NCBI GenBank assembly: GCA_947570625.1
Contig: CANOUP010000016.1
Coordinates: forward strand, 1-44,697
Origin: an uncultured Clostridia bacterium
Lineage (GTDB): Bacteria; Bacillota; Clostridia; Christensenellales; Borkfalkiaceae
Length of the DNA: 44,697 nucleotides
Reading direction: 5' to 3'
The notes under the pieces were generated by a model. The model saw nothing but the letters and a program-made list of their open reading frames with translations. It searched no databases and was not told the DNA's origin. Of this stretch, positions 1 through 7,753 are shown piece after piece; the first letter of the stretch is position 1, and every line of letters starts with the position of its first letter. Both the position numbers and the translations under genes were made by a program.

Positions 1-43
1 TATTATTCAAAAATTTTTGGCTCTACTTAACTGATAAAACGTA

Positions 44-91
44 TTGCTTGCGTTGTCCCAACGCAAGCAAGGGATATCCCTTGCGTTTTTT
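44..91 (+). terminator. Nested hairpins ending in T-run, terminator or attenuator
   Basis: Arm 1 (44-55, TTGCTTGCGTTG) pairs perfectly over 12 bp with arm 2 (59-70) across a 3-base loop. Part of arm 2 (60-67, AACGCAAG) can instead pair with arm 3 (80-87, CTTGCGTT), which runs straight into six T residues. The two pairings exclude each other, the layout of an anti-terminator and terminator. It may equally be the plain terminator of a plus-strand gene left of the window; no plus gene follows within reach. Confidence 0.5.
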
Positions 92-143
92 ATGTATGAA
101 TACACAAAGCCCGCTCGGCAATGTTTTTACCCTACTTGAGTTA

Positions 144-213
144 AGTATAACATATTTTTTTAACTTTTCAACATTTTTTCGAAAAAAAATTTTAAAAATT
201 CGAAAAAATGTTG
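144..213 (-). promoter_or_regulatory. Leftward promoter overlapped by a 15-bp inverted repeat
   Basis: Read on the minus strand there is TTGAAA (166-171), a 16-base spacer and TATACT (144-149). A perfect 15-bp inverted repeat, arms 169-183 and 199-213 with a 15-base loop, overlaps the -35 end. This is typical of an operator or cruciform. It would drive transcription out of the left edge; no reading frame is visible before the edge, so the product is unknown. Confidence 0.4.
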
Positions 214-296
214 TCTGTACTCATCACTTATTGAACAATTCACCCACCTGAACACTCTATTAAGTTTTGAACCGTATGACGTTTGAAACGTTCTTT

Positions 297-322
297 GCCC
301 GTTTTTCAAACGAAAAACGGGC
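297..322 (-). terminator. Hairpin downstream of the choloylglycine hydrolase gene
   Basis: An 11-bp perfect stem (297-307 with 312-322) with loop AAAC lies 20 bases beyond the stop codon. There is no T-run on the minus side, so termination would be weak or factor-dependent. Confidence 0.4.
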
Positions 323-341
323 TGCTTTGCGCCTTTTTTAT

Positions 342-1316
342 CTACCTTAAATACAAAATGTCCTCTTTGCGGGCGACGGGATAACTGAAAAGCCTGTTGC
401 CGTCAAGGTCGTGCCTGTGCATTTCAACCGCGGTTATACGGTGATTTTCATACGCAGTGTAATAATAAACGCCCCTGTCCGCGTTACAGCAGGACGTGTA
501 CACCGTGATTTCATAGCCGTCCCTGCCGACGACACACGCCCCGCGCGGGTTGGAAACCGAACCGAGTATATGAAAAAACTGGTTGACGCTTTCCTCCTCC
601 CCCTCGCCCGAAACCGAGTTGTGCTTGACGAAAACCGCCCTTACAAACCGCGATTGCGACGATAAATCCCCCGGAAGCCCCAGCGCACCCATCCCTCGGC
701 TGTAAGTCTTTAAATCAAGCTTTTTAGCAAATACGTTTTTGGGTTCCTTAACCGACAACCCCATATAATTATTCAGATTAAACAACTGTTCGTCAAACGG
801 CGGATTGTTGGTGAGCACGCCCGCGCGGTTAACGTAAATTTTAAGCCCCTCTTTGACAAACTCTGCGGTAACCGCCTTTTGCCTGTCGGCGATTATCCAG
901 TGCAGTTGCGCGGAAGGCAATCCCCCGCCGTAATTTATATCCGCGAGATTGATTTTTTTAAGCTCTGCAAGTGCCTCTTTGACGGAAGCGCACTTTGCGA
1001 GAACGTAAGGTATAAATTCGAATTGCGCAAGATTGATTTTACCGCTTCGGATTTTACCGTAATGCGCGTTGCCTACGAAATTAAGCCCCGCCATACACAG
1101 CCCCTTTTCGTTGACCGCGTCATAATACAGCGGATACCCGTCCTTGACGAAAGCCATACCTATCATCGCGTAGTGCCGTGAAATTTCCTGCGTATGACGG
1201 AAACGTAAAAGAAAGTTGCGGGGCGTAATTGTAACCTGCTCCCCGTACGAAACGTCGTAATCGAGCGTGCGCCCGAAATAAAAATCTTTTGTCTTATAAG
1301 TCACTGCCGTACACAT
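342..1316 (-). CDS. Choloylglycine hydrolase / penicillin V acylase family
   Basis: This is an Ntn-hydrolase of the linear amide C-N bond family, which includes bile salt hydrolases and penicillin V acylases. Met is followed at once by the nucleophile Cys2, exposed after Met removal. The other family active-site residues can be placed: Arg16 and Asp19 in GRTLD, Asn79, Asn171 in TNNP and Arg223 in SRFVR. Length (324 aa) is normal for the family and there is no signal peptide, so the enzyme is cytoplasmic. The start ATG has a GAGG site upstream. It is divergent from the small gene at 1435. Family assignment is firm. Whether it cleaves bile salts, penicillin V or N-acyl homoserine lactone-like amides cannot be told from sequence, though a gut-type genome makes conjugated bile acids plausible. 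Confidence 0.9.
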   Translation of the reverse strand: MCTAVTYKTKDFYFGRTLDYDVSYGEQVTITPRNFLLRFRHTQEISRHYAMIGMAFVKDGYPLYYDAVNEKGLCMAGLNFVGNAHYGKIRSGKINLAQFEFIPYVLAKCASVKEALAELKKINLADINYGGGLPSAQLHWIIADRQKAVTAEFVKEGLKIYVNRAGVLTNNPPFDEQLFNLNNYMGLSVKEPKNVFAKKLDLKTYSRGMGALGLPGDLSSQSRFVRAVFVKHNSVSGEGEEESVNQFFHILGSVSNPRGACVVGRDGYEITVYTSCCNADRGVYYYTAYENHRITAVEMHRHDLDGNRLFSYPVARKEDILYLR

Positions 1317-1434
1317 AAATAAACCTCGTAAAATTTTTTAACTTTACAAGCCCTTTTTAATCGCTCCGCGAAGTCGCAAACTGTCACATTTTGACGGATT
1401 TTGACGTTTTGCGCGTGTTACCATATACCCGGAA

Positions 1435-1761
1435 ATGGCACAGCAAAACAAATACGAAATTTTAATACGCAAAGCGAGAACAAGCGCCGACGCAACGCTT
1501 AAATACGCCTACGATTTGACGCTGTTATATATTGAAGCCAAAGCCGAGCTGGACAACCAGAAGGACGAGCTTAGGTTTTTCAACTACCTGTACACGAAAA
1601 ACCACGCGCCGTTCAACTATCATTACATAGCAAACGAGATATTGTTTACTAGCGTGAGCACGCTGGAAGACAGAAGAAAAAAGTTTGTAGCCATTTTCAG
1701 ATATTTTTTAAACCTTTCGCAAGACTCGTACGGGGAAGCCGTTGTTTCTAAAAGCGAATAA
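1435..1761 (+). CDS. Small hypothetical protein, helical
   Basis: A 108-residue protein I do not recognise. It is predicted soluble and mostly alpha-helical, with many Tyr, Lys and Glu residues and no signal or membrane segment. Codon use matches its neighbours, and a strong hairpin terminator follows the stop directly, which supports it as real. No good ribosome site precedes the ATG. Upstream lie two tandem TTTTGACG repeats (about 1388-1407) that could contain a -35 box, but no well-spaced -10 is obvious. It is divergent from the choloylglycine hydrolase gene. Confidence 0.6.
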   Translation: MAQQNKYEILIRKARTSADATLKYAYDLTLLYIEAKAELDNQKDELRFFNYLYTKNHAPFNYHYIANEILFTSVSTLEDRRKKFVAIFRYFLNLSQDSYGEAVVSKSE

Positions 1762-1786
1762 AGCGCCGTGCAAAGCACGGCGCTTT
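1760..1786 (+). terminator. Bidirectional hairpin terminator
   Basis: A perfect 11-bp stem, AAAGCGCCGTG (1760-1770) with CACGGCGCTTT (1776-1786), loop CAAAG. It sits between two convergent genes whose stops are at 1761 and 1793 and can serve both. Confidence 0.75.
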
Positions 1787-1792
1787 AAGTTA

Positions 1793-2143
1793 TCAGTCAA
1801 TAAGACTGCTTTTATCAAGCAGTGAAAACACAGTATCGGCAACCATACAGTATTTACTGCGGTAACGGTTCATCGTGCTTTCGCTGAGCGCGAGCAGGTC
1901 GGTCATTTTGACGATAGAGTTTTCAAACAGATTGCCTTTGCTGTTGAAATACAGGCAGTCGGCAATTTTCTTGTGGTCGAGGTTCAAAAACACGCTTATA
2001 CCGCTTAAACATATGCCGAGAATTTCGATATACATTTTCGCCTTTTCGGAGTCGCGCCCCGAATCTTTGTTGCTTTCCTCGTACATTTCAACCAGTTTGC
2101 GTTCTTTGTTTCTCTTTTCGTTTTTATAATCTTTATCTTTCAT
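1793..2143 (-). CDS. Small hypothetical protein, possible HTH
   Basis: A 116-residue protein of unknown function. The first 35 residues are highly charged. The C-terminal half, about residues 65-105, contains a predicted helix-turn-helix pattern (IVKMTDLLALSESTMNRYR), so DNA binding is possible but not shown. A GAGG ribosome site lies 10 bases before the ATG. It lies just downstream of the sigma-factor cassette, separated from it by a hairpin terminator at 2165-2198. Partial read-through of that hairpin is one way it could be expressed, since I see no clear own promoter in the 90-base gap. Confidence 0.55.
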   Translation of the reverse strand: MKDKDYKNEKRNKERKLVEMYEESNKDSGRDSEKAKMYIEILGICLSGISVFLNLDHKKIADCLYFNSKGNLFENSIVKMTDLLALSESTMNRYRSKYCMVADTVFSLLDKSSLID

Positions 2144-2164
2144 TTATTTTTTCCTCTCGGGCGC

Positions 2165-2198
2165 AAAAAAAGACAGCGTTACTTTTGGTAACACTGTC
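2165..2198 (-). terminator. Intrinsic terminator of the sigma-factor cassette
   Basis: An 11-bp stem (2172-2182 with 2188-2198) is followed on the minus strand by seven T. One pair is C/A mismatched if read on the plus strand but G-U in the minus-strand RNA, which supports minus-strand use. Confidence 0.8.
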
Positions 2199-2232
2199 CG
2201 TCAGACGCGCCTTTATTTATTTTTTTATTTTT

Positions 2233-2895
2233 TTAATTCATTAATTGTCCGACGTACCTTTCCAGTACCGCCGTACCGCTGTCATTTGTCCTTACTTCCA
2301 GAAAATATGAATACTTTTCGTATTCGAATTTCGCGTAAACCTCATTTTTATTCATTCGGCTTAAAACGGTATATTGAATATCAATACCGTATAATTCCGT
2401 AGTATCATTAAGCGAAGTAAATACGTCGTAAAATTCAAATTGCGCATTCTGCAATAATACGATACGAAACTTAACATATTCAAATCCGCTTTGTCCTGCG
2501 CCTTGAAACTCCTGCAAAATGTACGCTTTTTCACCCGTCTTTCTGACCAGCGCAACCGAGTTGTGTTCGTCGTTGTCGAAGTACAGAAAGTTAAGTTTCG
2601 TCTGCGAAACGAAGTTTTGCATTGCGTCTATTTCGTTCATTTCGAGGCTTTCGGCAGAGTATATCTTGATATTTGAAAACGGTCTTGTAAAATAAACGGA
2701 ACAATAGACGATTACCGTGGCCGCGAACAGACACGCAAGCGCGACCCAGAACCATTTGGGGGCGGGCTCCCTGAAAGCGACCGTAGACTCCCTTTGATTG
2801 ATTTTTTGCAAGACCTTTTCGGGCAGTTCGGGATCGGGCTCGTAACTGTCCTTCATTTGCATAAGTTTATCGAATAAGTCCTGTTTATCTTCCAT
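2233..2895 (-). CDS. One-TM membrane protein, candidate anti-sigma factor
   Basis: A 220-residue protein with a cytoplasmic N-terminus of about 45 residues, one membrane segment near residues 47-70 and an outside domain of about 150 residues. The N-terminus carries a PDPELPEKVLQKI stretch of the sort seen ahead of the membrane helix in anti-sigma factors, but there is no zinc-binding HxxxCxxC motif. Position supports the role: it is the last gene of a minus-strand set with an ECF-like sigma factor and lies 11 bases after the peptidase-like gene, with AAAGG as ribosome site. I recognise no Pfam-type outside domain. The anti-sigma call is inference from topology and context. Confidence 0.6.
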   Translation of the reverse strand: MEDKQDLFDKLMQMKDSYEPDPELPEKVLQKINQRESTVAFREPAPKWFWVALACLFAATVIVYCSVYFTRPFSNIKIYSAESLEMNEIDAMQNFVSQTKLNFLYFDNDEHNSVALVRKTGEKAYILQEFQGAGQSGFEYVKFRIVLLQNAQFEFYDVFTSLNDTTELYGIDIQYTVLSRMNKNEVYAKFEYEKYSYFLEVRTNDSGTAVLERYVGQLMN

Positions 2896-2906
2896 ACCGC
2901 AAACCT

Positions 2907-3773
2907 TTAATAGATTGAGTAAATTATCGCTTCGTCAATGGCGAGGAAGCTGTCGTTCAACTGCACGAATCCCATATCGCCAGAGCTGAAACCGCTGCTG
3001 ACGCATAAAAATGTTTCGGTTGCAACTGTTGCGCCGTTCTGATAAAACTGATATGTAAGGTATCCCGTTACCATCATTATGTGAGGGGCGTCGTTATGCT
3101 CTTTGACTATTTTTGCAGACCCGCCGCCGACGACTATGCCGTAAACGTAGTCAAAACGCTCGCACAGTATTACGCCTACTTTGTCGCTGTTGATTTCTGT
3201 TTTAAGCTTGTTGAGATTTACCGACACGCGGTTGCTGTAAAAAGACGAAGTGGAAACGCTGTAACCCGCGTTGTTTGCGTAAGCTTTTAATCCGCTTTTA
3301 AACGTTTCGGCAGTGGCTCCGCCGTACTTTTCTGTTTCCATCAAATCGTAAAGGTTTCTCAACGCCTGCTTTGTCTGGGTAAGCCTTTTGTCCATGTAAT
3401 ATTCGTATCCCGAAGGGAACATTACGCCCGGTGTATAGTCGGGGATAAGCTCTGTGCACCACCTGTCGTAAAACGCCGATATGTTAAGCCCCGCAAGCGG
3501 TCCGCAGGTGTTTTTCATGGAATGGTCTGTATTGCCGAACGAAGGCGGACTTGAAATCTCCGCGCCGTCTATAAGTTTATAATCGTCGCAGGCAAACGAA
3601 TAGGTTGCGCTTGTAACAGTACCCGTGCCCCTGTACGAGCCGTCGTCGCGGTAGACGGTTTTAGAGGTGTCCGCAAGGACTGACCTGTAACCGAACAGCA
3701 ACGACAGCAAAGTTATTGCACATAGTGCAAAAGCAGAAATTGAAACAAAAAGTTTTAACATTGCATTTTTCAT
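2907..3773 (-). CDS. Secreted papain-like (C39-type) cysteine peptidase candidate
   Basis: 288 residues with an N-terminal signal or anchor segment (about 6-27, possible cleavage after Ala34). The NTCGPLAG motif around Cys90 and the PHIMMVTGY motif around His231 match the Cys and His boxes of C39-like papain-fold peptidases, where the histidine precedes a hydrophobic strand. The usual Gln ahead of the Cys is not obvious. It would act outside the membrane. The gene sits between the sigma factor and the one-TM protein, so it may be part of the signal-sensing or a target of the sigma factor. An AGGAGG site precedes the ATG, and the 65-base gap to the sigma gene contains a TGTTAT/ATAACA inverted repeat with an embedded TATAAT. 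Function as an active peptidase is inferred. Confidence 0.6.
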   Translation of the reverse strand: MKNAMLKLFVSISAFALCAITLLSLLFGYRSVLADTSKTVYRDDGSYRGTGTVTSATYSFACDDYKLIDGAEISSPPSFGNTDHSMKNTCGPLAGLNISAFYDRWCTELIPDYTPGVMFPSGYEYYMDKRLTQTKQALRNLYDLMETEKYGGATAETFKSGLKAYANNAGYSVSTSSFYSNRVSVNLNKLKTEINSDKVGVILCERFDYVYGIVVGGGSAKIVKEHNDAPHIMMVTGYLTYQFYQNGATVATETFLCVSSGFSSGDMGFVQLNDSFLAIDEAIIYSIY

Positions 3774-3784
3774 AAATGCCCTCC

Positions 3785-3815
3785 TAATAAAATGTTATTA
3801 TATATAACAATTAAG
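3785..3815 (-). promoter_or_regulatory. AT-rich inverted repeat upstream of the peptidase-like gene
   Basis: On the minus strand TGTTAT and ATAACA flank an ATATA centre that includes a TATAAT hexamer, about 20 bases before the ATG at 3773. It could be an internal promoter with operator; no good -35 box is seen, so the call is weak. Confidence 0.3.
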
Positions 3816-3838
3816 ACGGGCGAATCGTACGAAAAAAA

Positions 3839-4381
3839 TTACAATTTTCTTATTTTTATTTCAAGCTGTTCAAGGCGGTACTGCAAAGTACTTTTGGGCA
3901 TATGAAATTCCTGCGCGATTTCGTTTATACTGTAACCGTAAAGATATTTGCGGTAAAAAAGTTCGCGTTCGTAGTCGGTTAAATTGCTGATAACATAGTT
4001 AAGCAAAAGATACTTTTCGTAATAGCTGGAAAAATCGGAATTGTTCGAGCGCAGGATTTCCACCTGTTGTTTGTAATATTCGCGCTCGCGGATACGGCGC
4101 TTTTCGAAGTTGATGAACGAGTTGCGGTAAATGCGCATAAGCCAACCGCAGGCGTTTTCGTTTTTTACGTATTTCTTTGCTTTGACGAATAAATCGAGCA
4201 TAAGCGTCTGTATGGAATCTTCTATATCCTCTTTGTTATTGTAATACGTATTGCCGACAAAGTATAAAATTTTGGAAATCATACCGTAAATTTTAACGCT
4301 TGCGTCGTTTCTTTCGGATTTGTTTCCGTCGGCGAGCTGAATTATCAGTTCGCCTAATTTTAAGTTTTCTTCCAAATCCAT
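3839..4381 (-). CDS. ECF-like sigma-70 family factor
   Basis: 180 residues with the two-domain layout of extracytoplasmic-function sigma factors. A region 2-like helix bundle spans about residues 25-95 (DIEDSIQTLMLDLF, then WLMRIYRNSFINFEKRR). A C-terminal region 4 HTH spans about 125-178 (LTDYERELFYRKYL, YSINEIAQEFHMPKSTLQYRL). It would direct RNA polymerase to a small regulon. The gene lies 22 bases after the double-HTH regulator and before the secreted peptidase candidate and one-TM protein. The ribosome site is weak. Autoregulation is likely for such factors, but I could not find a clear ECF-type promoter. Confidence 0.85.
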   Translation of the reverse strand: MDLEENLKLGELIIQLADGNKSERNDASVKIYGMISKILYFVGNTYYNNKEDIEDSIQTLMLDLFVKAKKYVKNENACGWLMRIYRNSFINFEKRRIREREYYKQQVEILRSNNSDFSSYYEKYLLLNYVISNLTDYERELFYRKYLYGYSINEIAQEFHMPKSTLQYRLEQLEIKIRKL

Positions 4382-4403
4382 AAGCTTTTGTAAAATAAAA
4401 AAA

Positions 4404-4862
4404 CTAATACTCTCTGCTTAACAAATAATCAAGCGGTTCTTTCATTAAAACAGATAGTTTTATAAGCGTAGAAGTTTCGGGCATACTGCCCCGCTCGAAC
4501 CACCTGTTAAGCGTGGTCTGACCCATACCTAAAAGTTTTGCAAGCTTATATTTGGTATAGCCCTCGATTTCCATATATTTATTTAAAATTTTCAAAAACC
4601 GCGCCGGAACTTCCTCGACGGGTGTTTTGCCTACCACTATTTTACTTTCGTTTGACTTGGAAATCCCCGCCAGATAATCTGCGCTGACCCTGAAAAAATC
4701 GGCAAGCGTTATAAGCGCGTCGTACCTCGGGTAATATTTACCTTCAAGCCAGTTCAATATAGATTTTCTCTGTAAACCCGTCTTTAACGACAACGCGCGA
4801 CGGCTTATCCGTTCCGACCGCATTAAATCGTTTAAACGTTCGGAAAACCGTTCAATGGACAT
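4404..4862 (-). CDS. XRE-type regulator with two HTH domains
   Basis: 152 residues made of two Cro/C1-type helix-turn-helix domains, about residues 7-64 and 92-149, joined by a short linker, with no other domain. The second HTH contains KLAKLLGMGQTTLNRW, a standard recognition arrangement. A GGGAG ribosome site precedes the ATG. It is the first gene of the minus-strand cassette with the sigma factor, so it may repress or gate that operon. Two direct repeats upstream (4930-4967) are candidate binding sites. With two HTH units in one chain it could contact both repeats as a monomer; this is inference. Confidence 0.85.
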   Translation of the reverse strand: MSIERFSERLNDLMRSERISRRALSLKTGLQRKSILNWLEGKYYPRYDALITLADFFRVSADYLAGISKSNESKIVVGKTPVEEVPARFLKILNKYMEIEGYTKYKLAKLLGMGQTTLNRWFERGSMPETSTLIKLSVLMKEPLDYLLSREY

Positions 4863-4929
4863 ATCATTTACTCCCAGGTGAAGTAATGATATTATTATCC
4901 AACATTAGCCGTTTAATTACATTAAAGTG

Positions 4930-4967
4930 AGTACAAATCGCACTATCAGTACAGTACGTATACGCAC
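4930..4967 (-). promoter_or_regulatory. Paired direct repeats, candidate operator
   Basis: On the plus strand AGTACAAATCGCAC (4930-4943) and AGTACGTATACGCAC (4953-4967) share AGTAC and CGCAC with a 4- or 5-base centre. They lie 23 bases apart, about two helical turns. They sit 68-105 bases upstream of the double-HTH regulator gene, the place for autoregulation. Confidence 0.4.
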
Positions 4968-5014
4968 GGTTTTTTAATTATACGAAACAAAATACAGTTG
5001 TCAATGCAAAAAAT

Positions 5015-5044
5015 AACCGCCGCAGGACGCGTCCTGCGGCGGTT
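5015..5044 (-). terminator. Strong terminator after the GH31 gene
   Basis: A perfect 14-bp stem (5015-5028 with 5031-5044) is followed on the minus strand by ATTTTTT. The 114 bases between it and the GH31 stop hold no gene I can support. Confidence 0.75.
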
Positions 5045-5157
5045 TTAAATTAAAATTCTTCTATGCGCCAAATCCAGCTTCCGCAATCCGGAAGCCTTGG
5101 AAGAACCCCGCGCCTGCAAGGCTTACAGCCATTACACAACTTAAACTCACCGTTAAA

Positions 5158-7665
5158 TTACAGCCAAAGTTTTATTTCGTAAGTTTCGTTCACGTCGGTT
5201 TTCAGTCTTACCGTAACCGTATCGCTGTCGCGGCACGCTTCGCTTACAGACAGCGGGAACGCGCCGTCAACCCTTGCGTTCTTTTTAAACTGCGTTTCCT
5301 TTCCGTTTACAGTTACGCGCTTTATGTCGCCCGCTTCTGCGGTAAGGTGGCATTTCAAGGTAATTTCGCGCTCTTTAAAGCATTTATCGCCCGCGAACGC
5401 GCCTTCCGACGCGCCCAGCGTAATCACGTATGCGTCCGACTGTTTGTCGTAATGCGCCTCGTAGGGGCTTGTGCGCATATGTCCCAGCTTATAAGCCGTG
5501 GTCTCGGTGTCGTCCTCGTAAATATAGCCTTTATCCGACGCGGTCTTGCAGGGATAGAAATCGTAAACCAGCCTGTTCCACTTCTGCAAGCCCGTGTTCC
5601 GCGCCTCGTAAGCGAGGGGAATAAGCGAGCCCATGCGCACGTACAGGGGAGATTCCGAAAGCTTGCAGTCGTTGAACACGGCGCGCCCGCCCTCGTGAAC
5701 CGTTCCGCCGAACACGTCCAGCCATTTGCCCTTAGGCAGGTATACGCTGTGACGTTCGTCCTGTTCGAGATTTACATAGTAGAGAGAACAGCACGCTTCT
5801 CCGCCCGCCTGGAAATAGTCTATTCTTATGTCGTACTCAACGTTTTTGTCGAGGTTTGCTATAACGGTTTTCAGCGAGCCGTGAAGTGTTTTATCCTCGT
5901 GCACCTTTTCGCCGTTTATCCATACCGTACAGCCGTCGTCGCTGCATACGTACAGCTTTACGCCGAACGGGAACTTGATTTTGGATTGAAACCTCGCCGA
6001 GAAGTCGTATACGGGCACTCCCTTTTCGGGCGCGGTGTGGTTGAGGACCATATTCAGCGATTTGTAGTTCGCCTCGGTCAGCGGTTCGCCTTTAAGCTCC
6101 CTTCCGTCGAAGTATACCGCATTTACGGGCGCGGTGTAGTACTGCTCTGTAACAAGCTCGGGCACCAAACCGCACACGGGGGATATAAGCAAATCCTCGC
6201 AGAGCATATATTCGTTTGTAAGTGCAAGCGCCGTCTTGTCCTCGGGATAGTTGAAGCCCAGCGGTCTGAAAAAGGGAACTCCCGTCTTGTAGCTTTCGTA
6301 TGCGCCCCTGTAAATTACGGGCAGAAGCCTGTATCTCAAATTGTTGTATTCGCGGACTATGTCAAGCGTTTCTTCGTCGTAAGCCCACGGGTCGCGCCAG
6401 CGCGAAACCCAGTTTGTGCAGTGCGGACGGAATACGGGCGAAAGCGTGCCGAACTGCATCCAGCGTATAAACTGCTCCTTGTCGGGGTTGCCCAAGTGCC
6501 CGCCGCAGTCGGCGTTTACGTAAGGGATTGCGTTTGCTCCGCAGAGGTTAAGGCTTTTTATTTCCTGCGCCAGCGAGTCGTAATCGGACGATACGTCGCC
6601 CGTCCACTGTATGGAGTAGCGGTGCGAAGCGCTGTTCTGAATACCCGCGTAGTTGCCGTTTATAATGTTGTCGACGTTGCCCATTATTACGGGACGGCGG
6701 TAAATTTCGGTATCCTTGGCAACTTTACTCCAATAATTCTTTGTGACGTCGGCAAACAGATACAGCCCGAAGGTTTCGCAGTCTACGTTTTTAGTGGGGG
6801 TATTTAAAACGGTCGACCAGTTTCTGTCGTACCACCATATGTCCAGCCCCAAATCCATAATCGCCTGTAAATTTTTCTCGCGGTAGGCAATTTCTTCGGG
6901 CGCGAAAACGGGCGCGCCGTCTACGGGTTCGGGGTGGTCGTTGAACATTACCTCCACTCCGTGCGCGTGCGCAAAGTCCATAAACCTCTTCATATCGGGG
7001 AAGAGCTTAGTGTTGATGTCGTAGCCCATACCGCCTTCGCATTTGCGCCAGTCCGTGTCTATGACGATGACGTCGAGGGGAACGCGGTGTTTTTCGTAAT
7101 CGAGAATTACCTGCTTCGCCTCTTCTTCGGTGTAGGCGTAATACTTGCTGTTCCAACCGCCCAGCGTAGAAAGGCGGACAAGCTCGGGTCTGCCCGTAAG
7201 ACCGACGTACAGTTTACGCAGTTTGACGGCGTTTTTACCGCAGAGAAGAAGGTAAATATCTTCAACGTTTTCCTCTAACGTGTATTCGCCCTTCCTGTCC
7301 GCGGAATATCCGCCCTCGGGCACGGTTATGCGCGGGGTGTCGGACAGCGCGAATACTTCGGGCGTGCTGTCCAGCGCGGGAAGCTCTCCGCAGTTTTTAA
7401 GCGGTTGATATTCGTAAACTGTTTTGCCGTCCTTTTCAAGCTTTACGCCCGCAAGCGACTTGGCGTTTACGGGGATATGCAGGGCGTAACCGCCGAACAG
7501 CACCTTTCCTCCGTTCTCCGTGCACTCCGCCCCTTTATACTCCGTTCTGTGCGGAACGAAAAACGTGTTTTCATCGCAGAATTTGCCGTCCTTAGCGTAC
7601 TCGATGCGCACGGTGTCCGCATCTAACAGCTGTACGCGTATATTGCCTTTTATTATCTGTTGCAT
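5158..7665 (-). CDS. Cytoplasmic GH31 glycosidase with PA14-like insert
   Basis: 835 residues, no signal peptide, so it acts on imported oligosaccharides. Domain order: N-terminal beta-sandwich (1-150), (beta/alpha)8 barrel (about 155-480), then a C-terminal sheet region interrupted at about 512-650 by a PA14-like domain. In GH31 the nucleophile Asp sits in a W-x-D-M-N/A-E loop; here the loop reads WWYDRNW with Asp280. The acid/base is Asp357 in QWTGD. The same features occur in the secreted GH31 of this window, so both belong to one divergent subgroup. Substrate (alpha-glucoside, xyloside, galactoside or N-acetylgalactosaminide) cannot be fixed. AAGGAG lies just before the ATG. The gene is divergent from an AraC regulator that probably controls it. 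Confidence 0.9.
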   Translation of the reverse strand: MQQIIKGNIRVQLLDADTVRIEYAKDGKFCDENTFFVPHRTEYKGAECTENGGKVLFGGYALHIPVNAKSLAGVKLEKDGKTVYEYQPLKNCGELPALDSTPEVFALSDTPRITVPEGGYSADRKGEYTLEENVEDIYLLLCGKNAVKLRKLYVGLTGRPELVRLSTLGGWNSKYYAYTEEEAKQVILDYEKHRVPLDVIVIDTDWRKCEGGMGYDINTKLFPDMKRFMDFAHAHGVEVMFNDHPEPVDGAPVFAPEEIAYREKNLQAIMDLGLDIWWYDRNWSTVLNTPTKNVDCETFGLYLFADVTKNYWSKVAKDTEIYRRPVIMGNVDNIINGNYAGIQNSASHRYSIQWTGDVSSDYDSLAQEIKSLNLCGANAIPYVNADCGGHLGNPDKEQFIRWMQFGTLSPVFRPHCTNWVSRWRDPWAYDEETLDIVREYNNLRYRLLPVIYRGAYESYKTGVPFFRPLGFNYPEDKTALALTNEYMLCEDLLISPVCGLVPELVTEQYYTAPVNAVYFDGRELKGEPLTEANYKSLNMVLNHTAPEKGVPVYDFSARFQSKIKFPFGVKLYVCSDDGCTVWINGEKVHEDKTLHGSLKTVIANLDKNVEYDIRIDYFQAGGEACCSLYYVNLEQDERHSVYLPKGKWLDVFGGTVHEGGRAVFNDCKLSESPLYVRMGSLIPLAYEARNTGLQKWNRLVYDFYPCKTASDKGYIYEDDTETTAYKLGHMRTSPYEAHYDKQSDAYVITLGASEGAFAGDKCFKEREITLKCHLTAEAGDIKRVTVNGKETQFKKNARVDGAFPLSVSEACRDSDTVTVRLKTDVNETYEIKLWL

Positions 7666-7695
7666 AAATAAATCTCCTTATGAAATCTTGTTTAT

Positions 7696-7724
7696 AGATT
7701 AACATTTTTTGTTAGTTATTTCAA
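7696..7724 (-). promoter_or_regulatory. Promoter of the GH31 gene
   Basis: On the minus strand TTGAAA (7719-7724), 17 bases, then TAATCT (7696-7701), about 30 bases before the start codon. An inverted repeat TAACA/TGTTA (7700-7714) lies between the boxes and could be a regulator site. Confidence 0.5.
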
Positions 7725-7753
7725 CTCATATTTTAATCGGAATATCTCAAAAT

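Larger units (their letters stand above)
1..341. other. Non-coding left edge of the window
   Basis: No convincing gene lies here. The longest reading frame (48-251, plus) has no ribosome site, overlaps strong hairpins and has low-complexity composition, so I reject it. The stretch holds three structures listed separately: a nested hairpin pair ending in a T-run (44-91), a leftward promoter with a long inverted repeat (144-213), and an 11-bp hairpin beyond the stop of the neighbouring hydrolase gene (297-322). Confidence 0.6.

Noticed and set aside
48-251. 67-codon plus-strand frame in the left non-coding region
   Set aside because: It runs through the nested hairpins and the inverted repeat, lacks a ribosome site and codes for low-complexity sequence.
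5041-5157. A 23-codon minus-strand frame beginning MAVSLAGAGFF just past the GH31 stop, faintly like the closing strand of the repeat module
   Set aside because: Too short, no clear ribosome site and ends before the terminator; could be a decayed module end, but the likeness is only a few residues.
5347-6807. 486-codon plus-strand frame opposite the cytoplasmic GH31
   Set aside because: It is the antisense shadow of a clear GH31 gene, caused by its codon bias; the residues show no family signature. Other long antisense frames (15758-16636, 25988-27721, 30900-32246) fail in the same way.
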